Assembly: GCA_020002185.1 (NCBI GenBank)
Contig: CM034541.1
Span: forward strand, 33,479,852 to 33,543,851
Direction of reading: 5' to 3'
Length of the DNA: 64,000 nucleotides
Source: Paraescarpia echinospica
Taxonomy: Eukaryota; Annelida; Polychaeta; Sabellida; Siboglinidae
In this document: in pieces, positions 44,242-54,445 of the stretch
Numbering within the stretch: position 1 is the first letter of the stretch
Layout of the letters: each line of letters starts with the position of its first letter
Translations under genes and position numbers: made by a program
Notes under the pieces: model-generated
Databases searched by the model: none
Seen by the model: the letters and a program-made list of their open reading frames with translations, nothing else
What the model was told of the DNA's origin: nothing

Positions 44242-46335
44242 AAACTTAATGACCCGAACTCATTAAGATACACTAACCTTCAGACAAATCTTAAAACGTA
44301 TAACGCTATCCTAAAACGGACTATTCGCATTGCTAAACAAATTTACTATGAATCCAGATTTAACAAACATAGTAACGACATAAGAAAAACCTGGAGAATA
44401 ATTAATGAAATTTTTTCTACAACAAAAAAGCCCATACAATGTGTGTTTAAAGATGGTGAAAACATCATAAAGATAAAGTAGTAGAGAAATTCAATACATT
44501 TTTCACAAACATCGGTCCTCAGCTTGCCAATAAAATTGCAAACGATAGTAATAAAGCATAACGTTTATATGAGTAAAAAACCATCTATTAACTTTACATT
44601 TGTAAATATAAATGAAGACACCATCAATGCAATATTAGACCAAATGCCTCTTAAAACAAGCTGTTTTTATGATGACATCGCTTCACAATTATAAAAAAAA
44701 ACTCATTAAGCCGTTGACATTACTCGCTAAACACAGACATTTTTCCAGACAAATTAAAAATTGCCAAAGTAATTCCAATATAAAAAAATGGTGATGACAC
44801 TCAATTTACAAATTACCGACCAATATCACTGTTGCCTGTTATCTCGAAAGTGCTTGAAAAAGTTATATATAATCAATTGTATGATTTGTTTAAAGAACAT
44901 AACTTGTTCTATGAAAGTCAGTATGGCTTTCGAGCTGAACACTCAACCGAATTAGCTTCAATGGAACTAATCGATAGAATGATAACAATCATGGACAACA
45001 ATGAAATACCAATAAATATATATTTAGATTTATCGAAAGCATTCGATACAATTGATCATAACATTTTATTAAATAAACTTAGTTGCTATGGTATAAGTGG
45101 AGTGGCCTTAAATCTCTTCAAAAGTTATTTATTAAATCGTTATCAGTATGTCGAATTTGACAATAACAATAGGGGTCCCTCAAGGTTATATTCTAGGGCC
45201 TTTATTCTTTATAATATATATATATAAACGACTTTCCAAATGCTAGTAAACTATTTTACTTTATTATGTATGCTGATGACACTACCCTCTCAAGCACAAT
45301 TCGACAATCAAATAACCATATTGAAAATACTCAAACTGAAAATAATATCACTAAAAAGTTGTCAAAAATAAGTAAATGGCTAAAAATTAATAAATTATCC
45401 TTAAATGTTAAAAAGTCAAAATATATATTGTTCAAAACTATAAATAAACGAGTACTGCCACTAACGATAAACATAGACAATGTTTTAATTGAAAGTGTGT
45501 ATGCATTTAATTTTCTTGGTTTAACCATTGACGAACATCTAAATTGGAAAAATCATTTAGAAAATATCTCAAATAAATGCTCTAAAACAATAGGTGTATT
45601 CAATAAATTAAAATATTTGTTACCAATAAAAGTTAGAAAGATGTTATATAACTCCTTAATACAGCCATATATTAATTATGGAATAATGGTATAGGGACAC
45701 AAATGTGGAAGAATTTAAAAACTTCGAAAGAAGCCAATACGTATGATAAGCTTAACAAAGTACAATGCGCACACAGAACCTATTTTTAAAACAATAAAAT
45801 TACTAAAAGTATCAGACATTCTACAAATTCAGGAACTTAAATTTTGCTATAAATTCATACATAATAAACTGCCTGGGTACCTTCAACGCCTAACATTGCA
45901 ACATTATTTTAATATTCACAATCATAATACACGTAGACAAAATGAAATACATATAACCAGAATAAATCACGAATTTGCAAAAAAAAAATGCATTCGAAAT
46001 AACATACCTCGCACAGTAAACAATACCGCAACAATACTGAAAAGCAAGATCTACACTCACAGTCTACAGGATTCGTGGCTTATGCCAAAATGTATTATAT
46101 ACAATCATATAAAGATTATTGTGATATAACAAACTGTCGCATTTGCCAAAATAGTGGCGTGCAAGTGTACTTTTAGTAAATGCATATTTGTAATTACATG
46201 TAATAACATAATATTGATGGGGACGTCATTATTTTCTTTTTTGTTTTGTTTATTTAATTTTGAGTAATTATTCATTTATTTTGAATTAAGGGAGTGTTTA
46301 AGTAAGTGTTGTAGAAAATATTGTATTATATTTTG
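44242..46335 (+). pseudogene. LINE family A, copy 2: reverse transcriptase part
   Basis: It resumes the LINE after the nested inserts. The linker has LNDPNSLRYTNLQTNLKTYN and KTWRIINEIFSTTKKPIQ. The RT follows at 44832-45227 with ISLLPVISKVLEKVIYNQLY (partly from the preceding frame), ESQYGFRAEHSTELASMELI and IYLDLSKAFDTIDHNILLNK (catalytic Asp). A frameshift precedes FYFIMYADDTTLSSTIRQ (YADD box, 45260). WLKINKLSLNVKKSKYILF and FNFLGLTIDEHLNWKNHLEN follow at 45266-45694. A last part lies at 45743-46129 (NIPRTVNNTATILKSKIYTH). Broken by stops and frameshifts. Confidence 0.9.
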
Positions 46336-46383
46336 GGTGGCCCCTGCGTGAGCGACCGAAATTGGTCTTAGCAGGGGTCTCCC
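46336..46383 (+). promoter_or_regulatory. 3' UTR stem-loop of LINE family A, copy 2
   Basis: GGTGGCCCCTGC pairs with GCAGGGGTCTCC around an inner small hairpin GACCGAAATTGGTC. It is the counterpart of 35833-35877, with three compensating base-pair changes in the inner 7-bp stem. It lies about 200 bases after the last coding homology. Confidence 0.75.
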
Positions 46384-46745
46384 GTCCCTTTGCGCAGCTG
46401 ACGCCACTTTTTCATTCACACTAATGTATTGTCTTGAATAATAATATATTTTATTTAATATAGCGACAGATCCAATTATAAATTGTTCGTGGCGCTTTAC
46501 AACATGTAGAACCCAGATAGAGGTATTAATGATGGCTAAATAAGCATGCATTTTCTAAAAGAAAATTTAAATATTAGTAAAATACGAATAAATACAGTAA
46601 TTAAATAAATATATTAAAATAATGATCATAGCTACAGTTCTATGTAGAAATAAGACATTGTCAATTCATTTAACTGAACTAATGTACATGTAAGTATAAA
46701 ATAAATATATAAATAGGTTAATTAATACATGAGATATAAAACAAA

Positions 46746-48599
46746 TCAATGCAGAGAGTAAACTATGCCACATTGGACAAGAACGAGTCTAAAAAAATTA
46801 GTCTTTAAGCGTGCCTTGAAAGTAGAGAGACAATCAGACGTTTTAATGTCATTAGGCAAAGTGTTCCACAAAGTCGCTGCGGCGACCGCAAACGAATTGT
46901 CCCCAGCTTTGACATGAGTCCGCAGGACCGTTAACATGTTATTGTTGGTAGAGCGCAGGGCTCTTGTTGGTTTGTATGGGCATACAAGGTCGCATAAATA
47001 TTTCGGGGCATCGCCATGCACAGCTTTATATGTAAACACTAATAGCTTAAAGTCGATTCTGTGTGCTACAGGCAACCAGTGAAGAATGCACAACAGAGGC
47101 ATGGCGCTGTCACTCCGTGGGCGGCGTAGGATCAACCTAGCAGCAGTGTTGTGCATTCTCTGAAGTCGAGCGATGTTGTTGACAGAAGTGCCATATAGAA
47201 GTGAATTGCAGTAATCAAGCCTTGATGTAATAATGGCGTTGACGACACGTTCCTTTGTCGACGTTGGGAGATAACGACTCATCTGGTTAATATGACGCAG
47301 GTGAAATGAGCACACACTGACGATGCTTGAAACTTGCTTCTTAAAATCGAGGTGGCGATCCATAACGACACAAAGGTTACGAACACATCTTGAGGCAGTA
47401 ATCGTAACACCTCCTACGCGTATCACACTGCCGTCAATAAGCGCAGCGGCACTCTTTGGCACTACGGGAAGATATTCCGTTTTATTGTTGTTCATGCACA
47501 TGTAGTTTGATGTCATCCACTGATTGACAATATCTAGACACTCCTCCATACGTCGCCGAGTAGCAGCCAACGCAGTCGCAGTGAGGTCAAAATGGCAGTA
47601 CAATTGCAGATCATCCGCATAATGATGAAAACAAAGTCCATGCGCTCTAATTATGTCGCCAATGGGTTGTACGTACAACGAGAATAACAAAGGACCCAGC
47701 ACCGAACCCTGTGGGACACCCGATGTCACACAAGTTGTATTCGATGACGCATCACGAATTACCACACGCTGGGTCCGGCTCTGCAGATAGGATTGCAGCC
47801 AGCCAAGCGCCTTGCCAACAATGCCGTAACGCAACCGAAGGCGCTGGATCATTATCTTGTGATTGATTGTGTCAAAGGCCGCACTAAAGTCAATAAGAAC
47901 TAGTGCCGTGCCTTGTCTATTGTCTATAGCGGCTTTCATGGCATTTGTTACACACAATAGTGCGGTTTCAGTTGAATGATTCTTCCGGTAGGCTGATTGG
48001 AAACAGTCTTCCATTCGCTGATCGGAAATATGAGAGATGATCCTTCGCGCAATAACTTTCTCTATGACTTTTGACAGATGGCTTAGGTTGCTGACTGGAC
48101 GGTAGTTGTTGAGTATGTCCTTGTTGAGTGATTGTTTCTTGAGCAATGGCCGGACAATTGCGTGCTTAAGCAGCACAGGCATGACTGCCTCCTCGAGTGA
48201 AGCGTTTACAATTTGTATGATGATAGGCACGATACTGTCCATGTTGTCATTTAGTTGCTTAGTTGGTAGTGGATCAAGTGAGCATGTCTTATTCGTAGTG
48301 CCAAGAATATTAGTGATTTCGGCTGTAGTAGTTGGCTCGAACACTTGAATTGGGTCAGTAAAACAACGTGTCTCGTCCTCTGTCGGGTCAACGGCAATGC
48401 GGTAGTGCAAATTAATCAATAATTTCTCGATCTTTTCTTGGAAGAAACGTGAGAATTTATCACATCCTTCCTTCACTGAGCAGAATTCAGGAAGTTGCAT
48501 GTTGTGTACGTCGAGTGATCTCAGAATGCGAAACATGTTCTTGTTATTAGCGTTCTGTAATTGTCCGCGATAATACTCGGTTTTCTTACTGGCTATCAT
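46746..48599 (-). CDS. L2-like LINE ORF2, reverse transcriptase part
   Basis: 617 residues; the ATG at 48599 is probably an internal Met of one ORF2. Linker: EYYRGQLQNANNKNMFRILR. RT: KTCSLDPLPTKQLNDNM, LKHAIVRPLLKKQSLNKDIL, NYRPVSNLSHLSKVIEKVIA, DCFQSAYRKNHSTETALLCV, ALVLIDFSAAFDTINHKIMI (first catalytic Asp), SGVPQGSVLGPLLFSLYVQP and LCFHHYADDLQLYCHFDLTA (catalytic Asp pair). C-terminus: RLDYCNSLLYGTSVNNIARL, LHWLPVAHRIDFKLLVFTYK and TFKARLKTNFFRL. All RT motifs are intact. It copies its own RNA at the nicked target site. Confidence 0.95.
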   Translation of the reverse strand: MIASKKTEYYRGQLQNANNKNMFRILRSLDVHNMQLPEFCSVKEGCDKFSRFFQEKIEKLLINLHYRIAVDPTEDETRCFTDPIQVFEPTTTAEITNILGTTNKTCSLDPLPTKQLNDNMDSIVPIIIQIVNASLEEAVMPVLLKHAIVRPLLKKQSLNKDILNNYRPVSNLSHLSKVIEKVIARRIISHISDQRMEDCFQSAYRKNHSTETALLCVTNAMKAAIDNRQGTALVLIDFSAAFDTINHKIMIQRLRLRYGIVGKALGWLQSYLQSRTQRVVIRDASSNTTCVTSGVPQGSVLGPLLFSLYVQPIGDIIRAHGLCFHHYADDLQLYCHFDLTATALAATRRRMEECLDIVNQWMTSNYMCMNNNKTEYLPVVPKSAAALIDGSVIRVGGVTITASRCVRNLCVVMDRHLDFKKQVSSIVSVCSFHLRHINQMSRYLPTSTKERVVNAIITSRLDYCNSLLYGTSVNNIARLQRMHNTAARLILRRPRSDSAMPLLCILHWLPVAHRIDFKLLVFTYKAVHGDAPKYLCDLVCPYKPTRALRSTNNNMLTVLRTHVKAGDNSFAVAAATLWNTLPNDIKTSDCLSTFKARLKTNFFRLVLVQCGIVYSLH

Positions 48600-48758
48600 T
48601 GTAGTGCAGTCGTCGCGAGCGGCGACGTATAATTGGCGGTGTATTTCGAGTTTTGTTCTTCTCCACAGATTCTCACACGTTCGCCTCTTCTCTCTTGCTT
48701 CGTCGACCTCAGCGTCATACCACGGATGCGGCGAGTTGCTCCTGACGTGTACGTAGCG

Positions 48759-49913
48759 TCAAGGAGCGTGCTTGTCTAAGCAGTTAGTGAGACAGGTGTT
48801 GTAGTCCGATGCTAAGACCTCCGCTTGCTGACGGTCAGCGTGGGCACACATGCCAGAACATACAGATTTAACGTCATCATTAAACACTGTAGCATCCATG
48901 ATGCGGAAGTTGCGCTTGGCAATTACTGAAGTTTCAGCTGACGGTTTCAACACATTTAATGCCAGTTCTATGCGATAGTGGTCCGATATGGAGTCTGGAT
49001 AAACAACAACAGAAGATACTAAGTTATCGCTGTCATGACTTATCACCAGGTCCAATGTATGTCCTGTTTTATGGGTCGGCGAATGGACGTGTTGCAGCAA
49101 ATTGTAGGAATCAAGTAGATAGCGAAGCGGTTCTGATTTCGTTACATCATCAAAATGAATATTAAAGTCTCCAGCAATTACGGTTGGTATAACGGAAACA
49201 GATGCTTCTGTAAATAAGCATTCAAGTTCAGCATAAAATTCACACGAAGTTCCAGATGCCTTACTTGAAGCAGGCGGGTGGTAGATGACACACATGTCGA
49301 ACGATATAGAATGGGCTGCAGAGAACTGCACACGGAGAAGTTCAATGGTATTCAAATGGAGAGTAGGAAGAATCTTCGTTGTAAATGTATCGCGGTGCAA
49401 GATTGCAACACCGCCACCACGACGAGAAGATCGTGCCACGTGGTGGAAGAGGAACCCGGGAGGGGTCACTTCAGCAATAACAACTTCGTCACCGCTCTTC
49501 CTTAACCACGTCTCGGTTATCGCCAAGATGTCGCATTTGTGTTCAACGACGTATTCGTTGATTTTGATAGCTTTATTGCACACGGAACGAGCATTCAGTA
49601 ATGCCACATTGACGAATGGCGTATCGTGTGGCATAACAGGGGCGGCTCTTAGAGTTACCAGATTCGCACTGACATTGCCTTGCCGACATACAATTCGTGA
49701 AGAATCTTTAAAACGGCTGGTAATCCGCGTTCGAATCGCGCGCTGTTTGCGCGTGCCCCCACGTCTGCCACGCAGAGTTGGACGCGCCGTGGACAGTCCT
49801 AGACGTCTAATCAATGAATACACTGTGTCTGGTAATCGCGGAGTGACACCCCTGGTGGCAGGACGGAAAGCCCGAAAGACGGTCTGTAGGCACATCGCCG
49901 CCAACGGTAGCAC
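48759..49913 (-). CDS. L2-like LINE ORF2, endonuclease part (ends at an in-frame TGA)
   Basis: 384 residues. A basic N-terminus (RGRRGGTRKQRAIRTRITSR) precedes the AP-like endonuclease: NVALLNARSVCNKAIKINEY, CDILAITETWLRKSGDEVVI (catalytic Glu), RGGGVAILHRDTF, MCVIYHPPASSKASGTSCEF, TVIAGDFNIHFDDVTKSEP (GDFN) and DSISDHYRIELALNV (SDH). All catalytic signatures are intact. It makes the first-strand nick for target-primed reverse transcription. The frame ends at TGA (48761-48759) after DKHAP. The next 53 codons to 48600 stay open in the same frame and lead directly into the RT part, so the TGA is the only break visible. Confidence 0.9.
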   Translation of the reverse strand: MLPLAAMCLQTVFRAFRPATRGVTPRLPDTVYSLIRRLGLSTARPTLRGRRGGTRKQRAIRTRITSRFKDSSRIVCRQGNVSANLVTLRAAPVMPHDTPFVNVALLNARSVCNKAIKINEYVVEHKCDILAITETWLRKSGDEVVIAEVTPPGFLFHHVARSSRRGGGVAILHRDTFTTKILPTLHLNTIELLRVQFSAAHSISFDMCVIYHPPASSKASGTSCEFYAELECLFTEASVSVIPTVIAGDFNIHFDDVTKSEPLRYLLDSYNLLQHVHSPTHKTGHTLDLVISHDSDNLVSSVVVYPDSISDHYRIELALNVLKPSAETSVIAKRNFRIMDATVFNDDVKSVCSGMCAHADRQQAEVLASDYNTCLTNCLDKHAP

Positions 49914-50105
49914 AATGCCTTGCTAATTATAGTTTACCAAATTAGGTCACACACGGGCGTTGTCGGTCTCAAGACCTGTAGTCCACCAGCTTCGTCAGCG
50001 ACACGGTTGGCTGACGACATTAAAACAATTCAAGATTGTAGACAAAGTACGCTACCTTGTTGTCTAAAAAGTTCAGCGAGACAGTCACTGCAGCATCACG
50101 AATAA

Positions 50106-50275
50106 ATAGTGAAGTTATGATTGTTCAATTAGTAGTTTACTTCGTGATTGTTTTTCTGTTGTAGTGAAAATAATGTTGCAACATATCGTTTGCAAATTAG
50201 TTATGTATATTTATTATTGTTCTATATTGTGTCACTGGGATAAATAAACATTTCCTTCCTTCTTCCCAGCGCCCG
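50106..50275 (+). repeat. Possible short LINE 3' tail
   Basis: Non-coding DNA ending GGGATAAATAAACATTTCCTTCCTTC: an AATAAA followed by a CTTC simple repeat, as seen at the 3' ends of some LINEs in + orientation. Too short to classify. Confidence 0.3.
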
Positions 50276-51334
50276 AACGTGGTCCAATGAAACTGTTTAC
50301 ATGAAATAGCGGACAAGCCAATATTCTTTCGGGTACCCGTTATTACGGTAATAAATGGGATCGTTTTCTTACAGTGAAATATTATCTAAACAGGGTCGGG
50401 CAATGCGTCGATACAGTACCGAATTGTAATATGTGGTTACCTTCCATTCACTGTTCTTTAAAAACTTACCTGGAATAATAGTTTGCAGTTACGTTGTGGT
50501 CTTACGAAATACTGCCCTATTATCGCCCCAACAATCTTGCAATCTTACCGGCTTAGGCTTAGCCTAGCCTAGGGCTTTAAGGCATAGGCTTTAGCCTTAG
50601 GCATTTACCTTGACCTTTACTTTATTAAACTTCTTTCGTCTTAGCCTAGGCCTAATTTTAAATAAATGATGATAATATTTATAATTGTTTGCATACCTCA
50701 GTAACATTTAATGTTGATACTAAGATTAAGTGATAGTTGATAAGAGATCACCAGCTTTGTGACTAATTCAGCAATATCAGTACCAGTATGTCAGTCCTCC
50801 ACGGTTACACTTTTAAAGTTTTATTACCCTGTTTCCATGGCAATCTATTTGTAATTGTATGGCCTATGCCACGGGGCACGGTAGCTCAGCTAAGACTAAG
50901 AGCAATGACAATAGACTTGTCAAGATAAGACACAACAGTACCATGCAGCGCTCAAGTCCAACTGATGCCATTTCAAAACTTGTGGGTTCAACAGTGGTGG
51001 GATTCAAGTGGCAAAACGTGCAGCGTGCGTACCACTTACCAGTTACCATGAAGACCACCAGAACTTGCGGGCAAGCAATATTATTGGCTGGGCTTATCTT
51101 CAGAGATTCACAAGGTGCTCTACCACAGGGTACTGAGCCGGATCTAATCAGCATCACCCCCTTGCATGTGAGGATGGTGTGCATGGCTTGACATTGTTGA
51201 TGTGGTGTTTATATACATGAGTGTGCTGTGAGAAAAGTGTAATGCGCTCGAAGTAACGAGTATTGGAGAAGCATGGTATAAATTCTTCAGTTACTTTTAT
51301 TTTTGAAACTTTATGCAGATATTTTCTTTGACAG
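50276..51334 (+). other. Upstream region of DTWD1
   Basis: It probably holds the promoter and a non-coding first exon, because the coding start is preceded by a splice acceptor (TTTTCTTTGACAG at 51322-51334). No TATA box is evident. A GCCTA/TAGGC-rich stretch lies at 50545-50655. The 110-codon frame at 50859-51191 has no recognised motif, and the opposite strand is also open, so I do not call it a gene. Confidence 0.45.
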
Positions 51335-51344
51335 TGCATGCAAA

Positions 51345-51509
51345 ATGGAGGAACAGCCATTCCCTGAGCTGAAGTTGGCATCGTTTGACTTCCTGGACAA
51401 CATCACATGCCGTAGCACCTGCCTGAAATGTGGCAAGTCTCGCAAGTACTACTGCTATACATGCTACAAGCCAACACTGGACACACAAGGAAAGATGCCA
51501 CATGTGAAG
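51345..51509 (+). CDS. DTWD1: DTWD1 coding exon 1: tRNA-uridine aminocarboxypropyltransferase
   Basis: First coding exon (55 codons, phase 0, donor GTACAT) of a five-exon gene spliced as 51345-51509, 54057-54197, 55773-55938, 56355-56534 and 58605-58855: 903 bases, 300 residues, close to the vertebrate length of about 300. DTWD1 transfers the 3-amino-3-carboxypropyl group of S-adenosylmethionine to uridine at tRNA position 20 (acp3U). It is mainly nuclear in human cells. This exon encodes the Cys-rich N-terminus CRSTCLKCGKSRKYYCYTCY, two CxxC pairs that probably bind zinc. The ATG follows a TTTCTTTGACAG acceptor by 10 bases, so the 5' UTR begins in an upstream exon. Orthology is recognised from the whole protein. 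Confidence 0.93.
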
Positions 51510-53768
51510 GTACATATACCTTTATTGTGACTGAACCTTTAGGGCCAGTTTTATACTTTTTATGATCAGGTGATGATTAATAATTCTAAGTACTACTAGT
51601 GTTGGGTGATCAGTGTTGTTTTCACACAACACATATTATAAATATATGTATATATATATATAAATATCTTGGCTTAAATTTGCGAGCTGTGGCTCGTCAA
51701 TGGCGACCAAATATTGTCTGTGTGAATTATTTAAAAATTATGGGTTCCAGCTGGTGAATATGTGTACTATGAAGACCTGCCTAAATCTATTAATAATGCT
51801 GCTCCAGTTCATAGGTCTGACCAATTTTTGCCGATGGCAAAGAAAATCATCATTCACTTGTTACAATTTATCAGTAAATGTTGACAACACAAGCAAGCAA
51901 GGAAGCAGCCATTGCTGTAGAGCAATGGTAATGGTCTACTTTTAGTGATAAGGGGCACAGCAGAGTAGGCAGAGAATGTCATCGTTCACTTAAAACAATT
52001 CAACACTACAAAGTCTACCAAAAGTCAGTGAAATTAAAATTAATTATTAACTTCCTGAATGTAACTAACAGTACCATGTATTCCCAGGCTGCTTGAATGG
52101 GGGCTGGCTTGTCACTGTCTCTACTTTTGAGAAGGGCTGGATTGGCCAAGATATGGAACTTGGGATGGGAAGTGATGGTGGGGTGGGGGGGGGGGTGTTA
52201 TTACAGAAGTTGTGTTTGTTAAGTAGGCATCCCTGCATTTATGTTTTCCACGACTACTTGAACTATGTATCACACTATCACGTATCAGTTTATATCACTG
52301 CGTGTTTGACTGACTATGATGATGAATGAGACTGTAGTGGTTCATGCGTCCTCACAAGCCAGGGCTGTTTGCCATGCAAAAGTAGCCCTGGCAGATCTCC
52401 TACGCGAAGTGCGGAAGTTAGTAATTGACTTCGCCAGTCGCGACTGCGTCACCCGTGAGAACAGTGCAAATACCTGGCCTAATTTAAATACAGATAAACG
52501 ACTTCTGGGAATCCCAATATAATGACCCGTTCGCCCGTTAGCACGAGCTGCTGAACGGTATTGTGTATTCGAATAATTGCTTCTACTTCCTAAACATTGC
52601 ATGTAACATGAGCCATGGTTGGTTGAAATTTGTTTTATTATGACCACCTGACCTGCCGCCAACCACTGATATAGTGAGCTATTCCGTAGGCTGAGCTTAA
52701 ATTCAGAGTTTCGCAGAGAGCCACGGGGTACTGCTAGCTGGCACTGACATAATCAGCAGCAGCGACCTCTGGCGAGTGAGGATGGGTTCATGTGAAAACA
52801 TATTGGAAAGTGGTGCTAAATGAAATGTAATTATAAAAACACTTCCTCAGAAAAATTAATCTGCTAATTAATGTGTATAATTATCTAATGTAGCGGATAC
52901 ACAAAAACTCTTGTTATGAAGAACTGTGAATTTCAGGAGAGACTTGTATTGCGTTGTCATTTTTATGCAACTAAAGTACTATGATTAAGTGTAATGTTAT
53001 GTTAGTTGTGAAATATTGGTCATGATAACACCTAAATCTAGGTACTATTGGTTTGTACCAACAAATTAATACACGTAATAGTAATATAATGATACAGTTC
53101 TTAAATATCCTGTACAGTGGCATTACAAATAAATAAATAGAATAAACCATACATATTCTAAAATAAAATACTAATGTGCTAAATATGCAATTATTATTAT
53201 CATATAAATTCAACTATATTTTCTTTAAAATGAATAAATATGTGTGTACCAACTATTTAGATTAATAATTACAATAGTAATAATGTTATTAATTATAAAT
53301 ATTAGGTATATATATATATATATATTTCATTATCACTACACAAAAACAGCTATTTCCCCCAGCTGGCCCCTAAATTTCCTTGTTGGCCCCTAAATTTGAA
53401 AGTTCAGGGCCAACTGGCCCCTAAATATTTCAACGAATTTTAAGCCCTATATATATATGAAACATTGAAGAAATTTGATTTTTATTGAACACACAAACTA
53501 ATGGATTCACAGACTTGAATAAATTATTTAATTAATATTTTTTGTGTAAGTTTTGAAATTTAGAAGATCACTGATCACGAGCACTGCTTCATAAATGAAA
53601 TTCATATATATTAATTTAAACTGGTTAGAATTTGAATTACGACCAGTTGTTGTTACAGTTTCACTAAAGTTAAAAAGTTGTATTTCTTAAATCAGACCAC
53701 ATAGACAACTGAGTAGGTGCTGATACATTGTTCTACATGCTTTATCAATAGTCAGTGAATGTCCTGTA
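51510..53768 (+). other. DTWD1 intron 1, first part
   Basis: A long intron with a dispersed repeat X copy (52340-52790), a poly-G run near 52180, and three near copies of TGGCCCCTAAAT at 53360-53430. No other gene is supported. Confidence 0.6.
52340..52790 (+). repeat. Dispersed repeat X, copy 2
   Basis: Starts TCCTCACAAGCCAGGGCTG and contains CTTCTACTTCCTAAACATTG, ATGGTTGGTTGAAATTTG, TATGACCACCTGACCTGCC and AGCTGGCACTGACATAATCA. It is the reverse complement of 18715-18965 and in the same orientation as 56585-56880. It is non-coding and lies in intron 1 of DTWD1. Confidence 0.8.
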
Positions 53769-54117
53769 TGATTTTTTTTTATAAATACAACTAATTAACA
53801 CATTCAGATGATACTTTTTTCTAGTTGCCAATTAAAGTGGACATCATTAAGCACCCATGTGAAGTGAATGGAAAAAGTACATCATGATTTTTGTTTATAA
53901 ATACAACTAATTAACACATTCAGATGATACTTTTTTCTAGTTGCCAATTAAAGTGGACATCATTAAGCACCCATGTGAAGTGAATGGATAAAGTACATCA
54001 TGATTTTTGTTTATAAATACAACTAATTAACACATTCAGATGATACTTTTTTCTAGTTGCCAATTAAAGTGGACATCATTAAGCACCCATGTGAAGTGAA
54101 TGGAAAAAGTACATCTG
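53769..54117 (+). repeat. Three tandem copies of a 116-bp unit spanning an intron-exon boundary of DTWD1
   Basis: ATAAATACAACTAATTAACA begins copies at 53781, 53897 and 54013. Each copy includes the same TTTTTTCTAG acceptor and the next 19 or so codons ([19 protein letters not shown]). The spacing is exactly 116. Acceptors end at 53824, 53940 and 54056. Copy 1 reads into TGA after the repeat, and copy 2 has GGA TAA from one base change. Only copy 3 continues into the rest of the exon. Confidence 0.95.
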
Positions 54118-54197
54118 GGCATGCTGCAGTCTTAGCACCTGATGATGTCACTGTCTACACATATCCTATAATTCCAGACTACCCTGATCCAACAAAG
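54057..54197 (+). CDS. DTWD1: DTWD1 coding exon 2
   Basis: 47 codons, phase 0 at both ends, acceptor TTTTTTCTAG, donor GTATGT. It encodes [20 protein letters not shown], then [20 protein letters not shown] and DYPDPTK, which matches the vertebrate DTWD1 segment LPLKIDIIKHPxExxGKSTxxHAxxLAP. This segment starts the DTW/TDD fold. I chose the third of three identical acceptors because the first two lead to in-frame stops within the duplicated unit. Transcripts using them would carry premature stops. Confidence 0.9.
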
Positions 54198-54350
54198 GTA
54201 TGTGGTATGTATTTATTTAGACACAATCTAAATTAAAATTTTATTTGAAATGTTTATATTATACCAGCAGTGTCTCAGCTTTGTGTTGGTGTCACAGTCT
54301 ATGGGGGTTTACCTGGTTTTGAAGTTCAGTTGTGATTTAAAAAATACTTA

Positions 54351-54445
54351 TATTCACCAGGGGGTGCTATTGTTTCCTGGAGTGAAGTACTGGGTAGTGA
54401 CTAACGCATTCACCAGGCGGTGCTAGTGTTTCCTATAGTGTAGGG
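54351..54445 (+). repeat. Two upstream copies of the exon-3 acceptor region
   Basis: The real exon-3 junction reads ATTCACCAG/GTGGTGCTAGTATTTCCTGG at 55772/55773. Two near copies lie in the same intron at 54360/54361 and 54415/54416, 55 bp apart, each with ATTCACCAG followed by (G/C)GGTGCTA. The AAGTACTGGGTAGTGACTAA spacer matches AAGTACTAAGTAGTGATGGT before the real exon. Confidence 0.8.

Larger units (their letters stand above)
46430..50105 (-). mobile_element. L2-like LINE, almost intact ORF2 and conserved 3' end
   Basis: Minus-strand order is 5' region, ORF2 endonuclease (49913-48759), linker, ORF2 reverse transcriptase (48599-46746) and a 300-bp 3' UTR ending in an ATT-rich tail near 46430. 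A near-identical copy of the 3' 800 bp enters the window at 63195, so the family was active recently. The YADD box with His (HHYADDLQLY) and the FKARLKTNFF terminus fit the L2 group of the jockey superfamily. ORF1 was not identified upstream. The ORF2 is interrupted only by a single TGA. Confidence 0.9.

Noticed and set aside
50859..51191. 110-codon + strand frame upstream of DTWD1
   Set aside because: The minus strand is equally open here and no motif is recognised; probably chance in a moderately GC-rich promoter region.
53825..53884. First copy of the duplicated DTWD1 exon start as a real alternative exon
   Set aside because: No donor site follows before the in-frame TGA, and the same is true for copy 2; treated as decoy acceptors.
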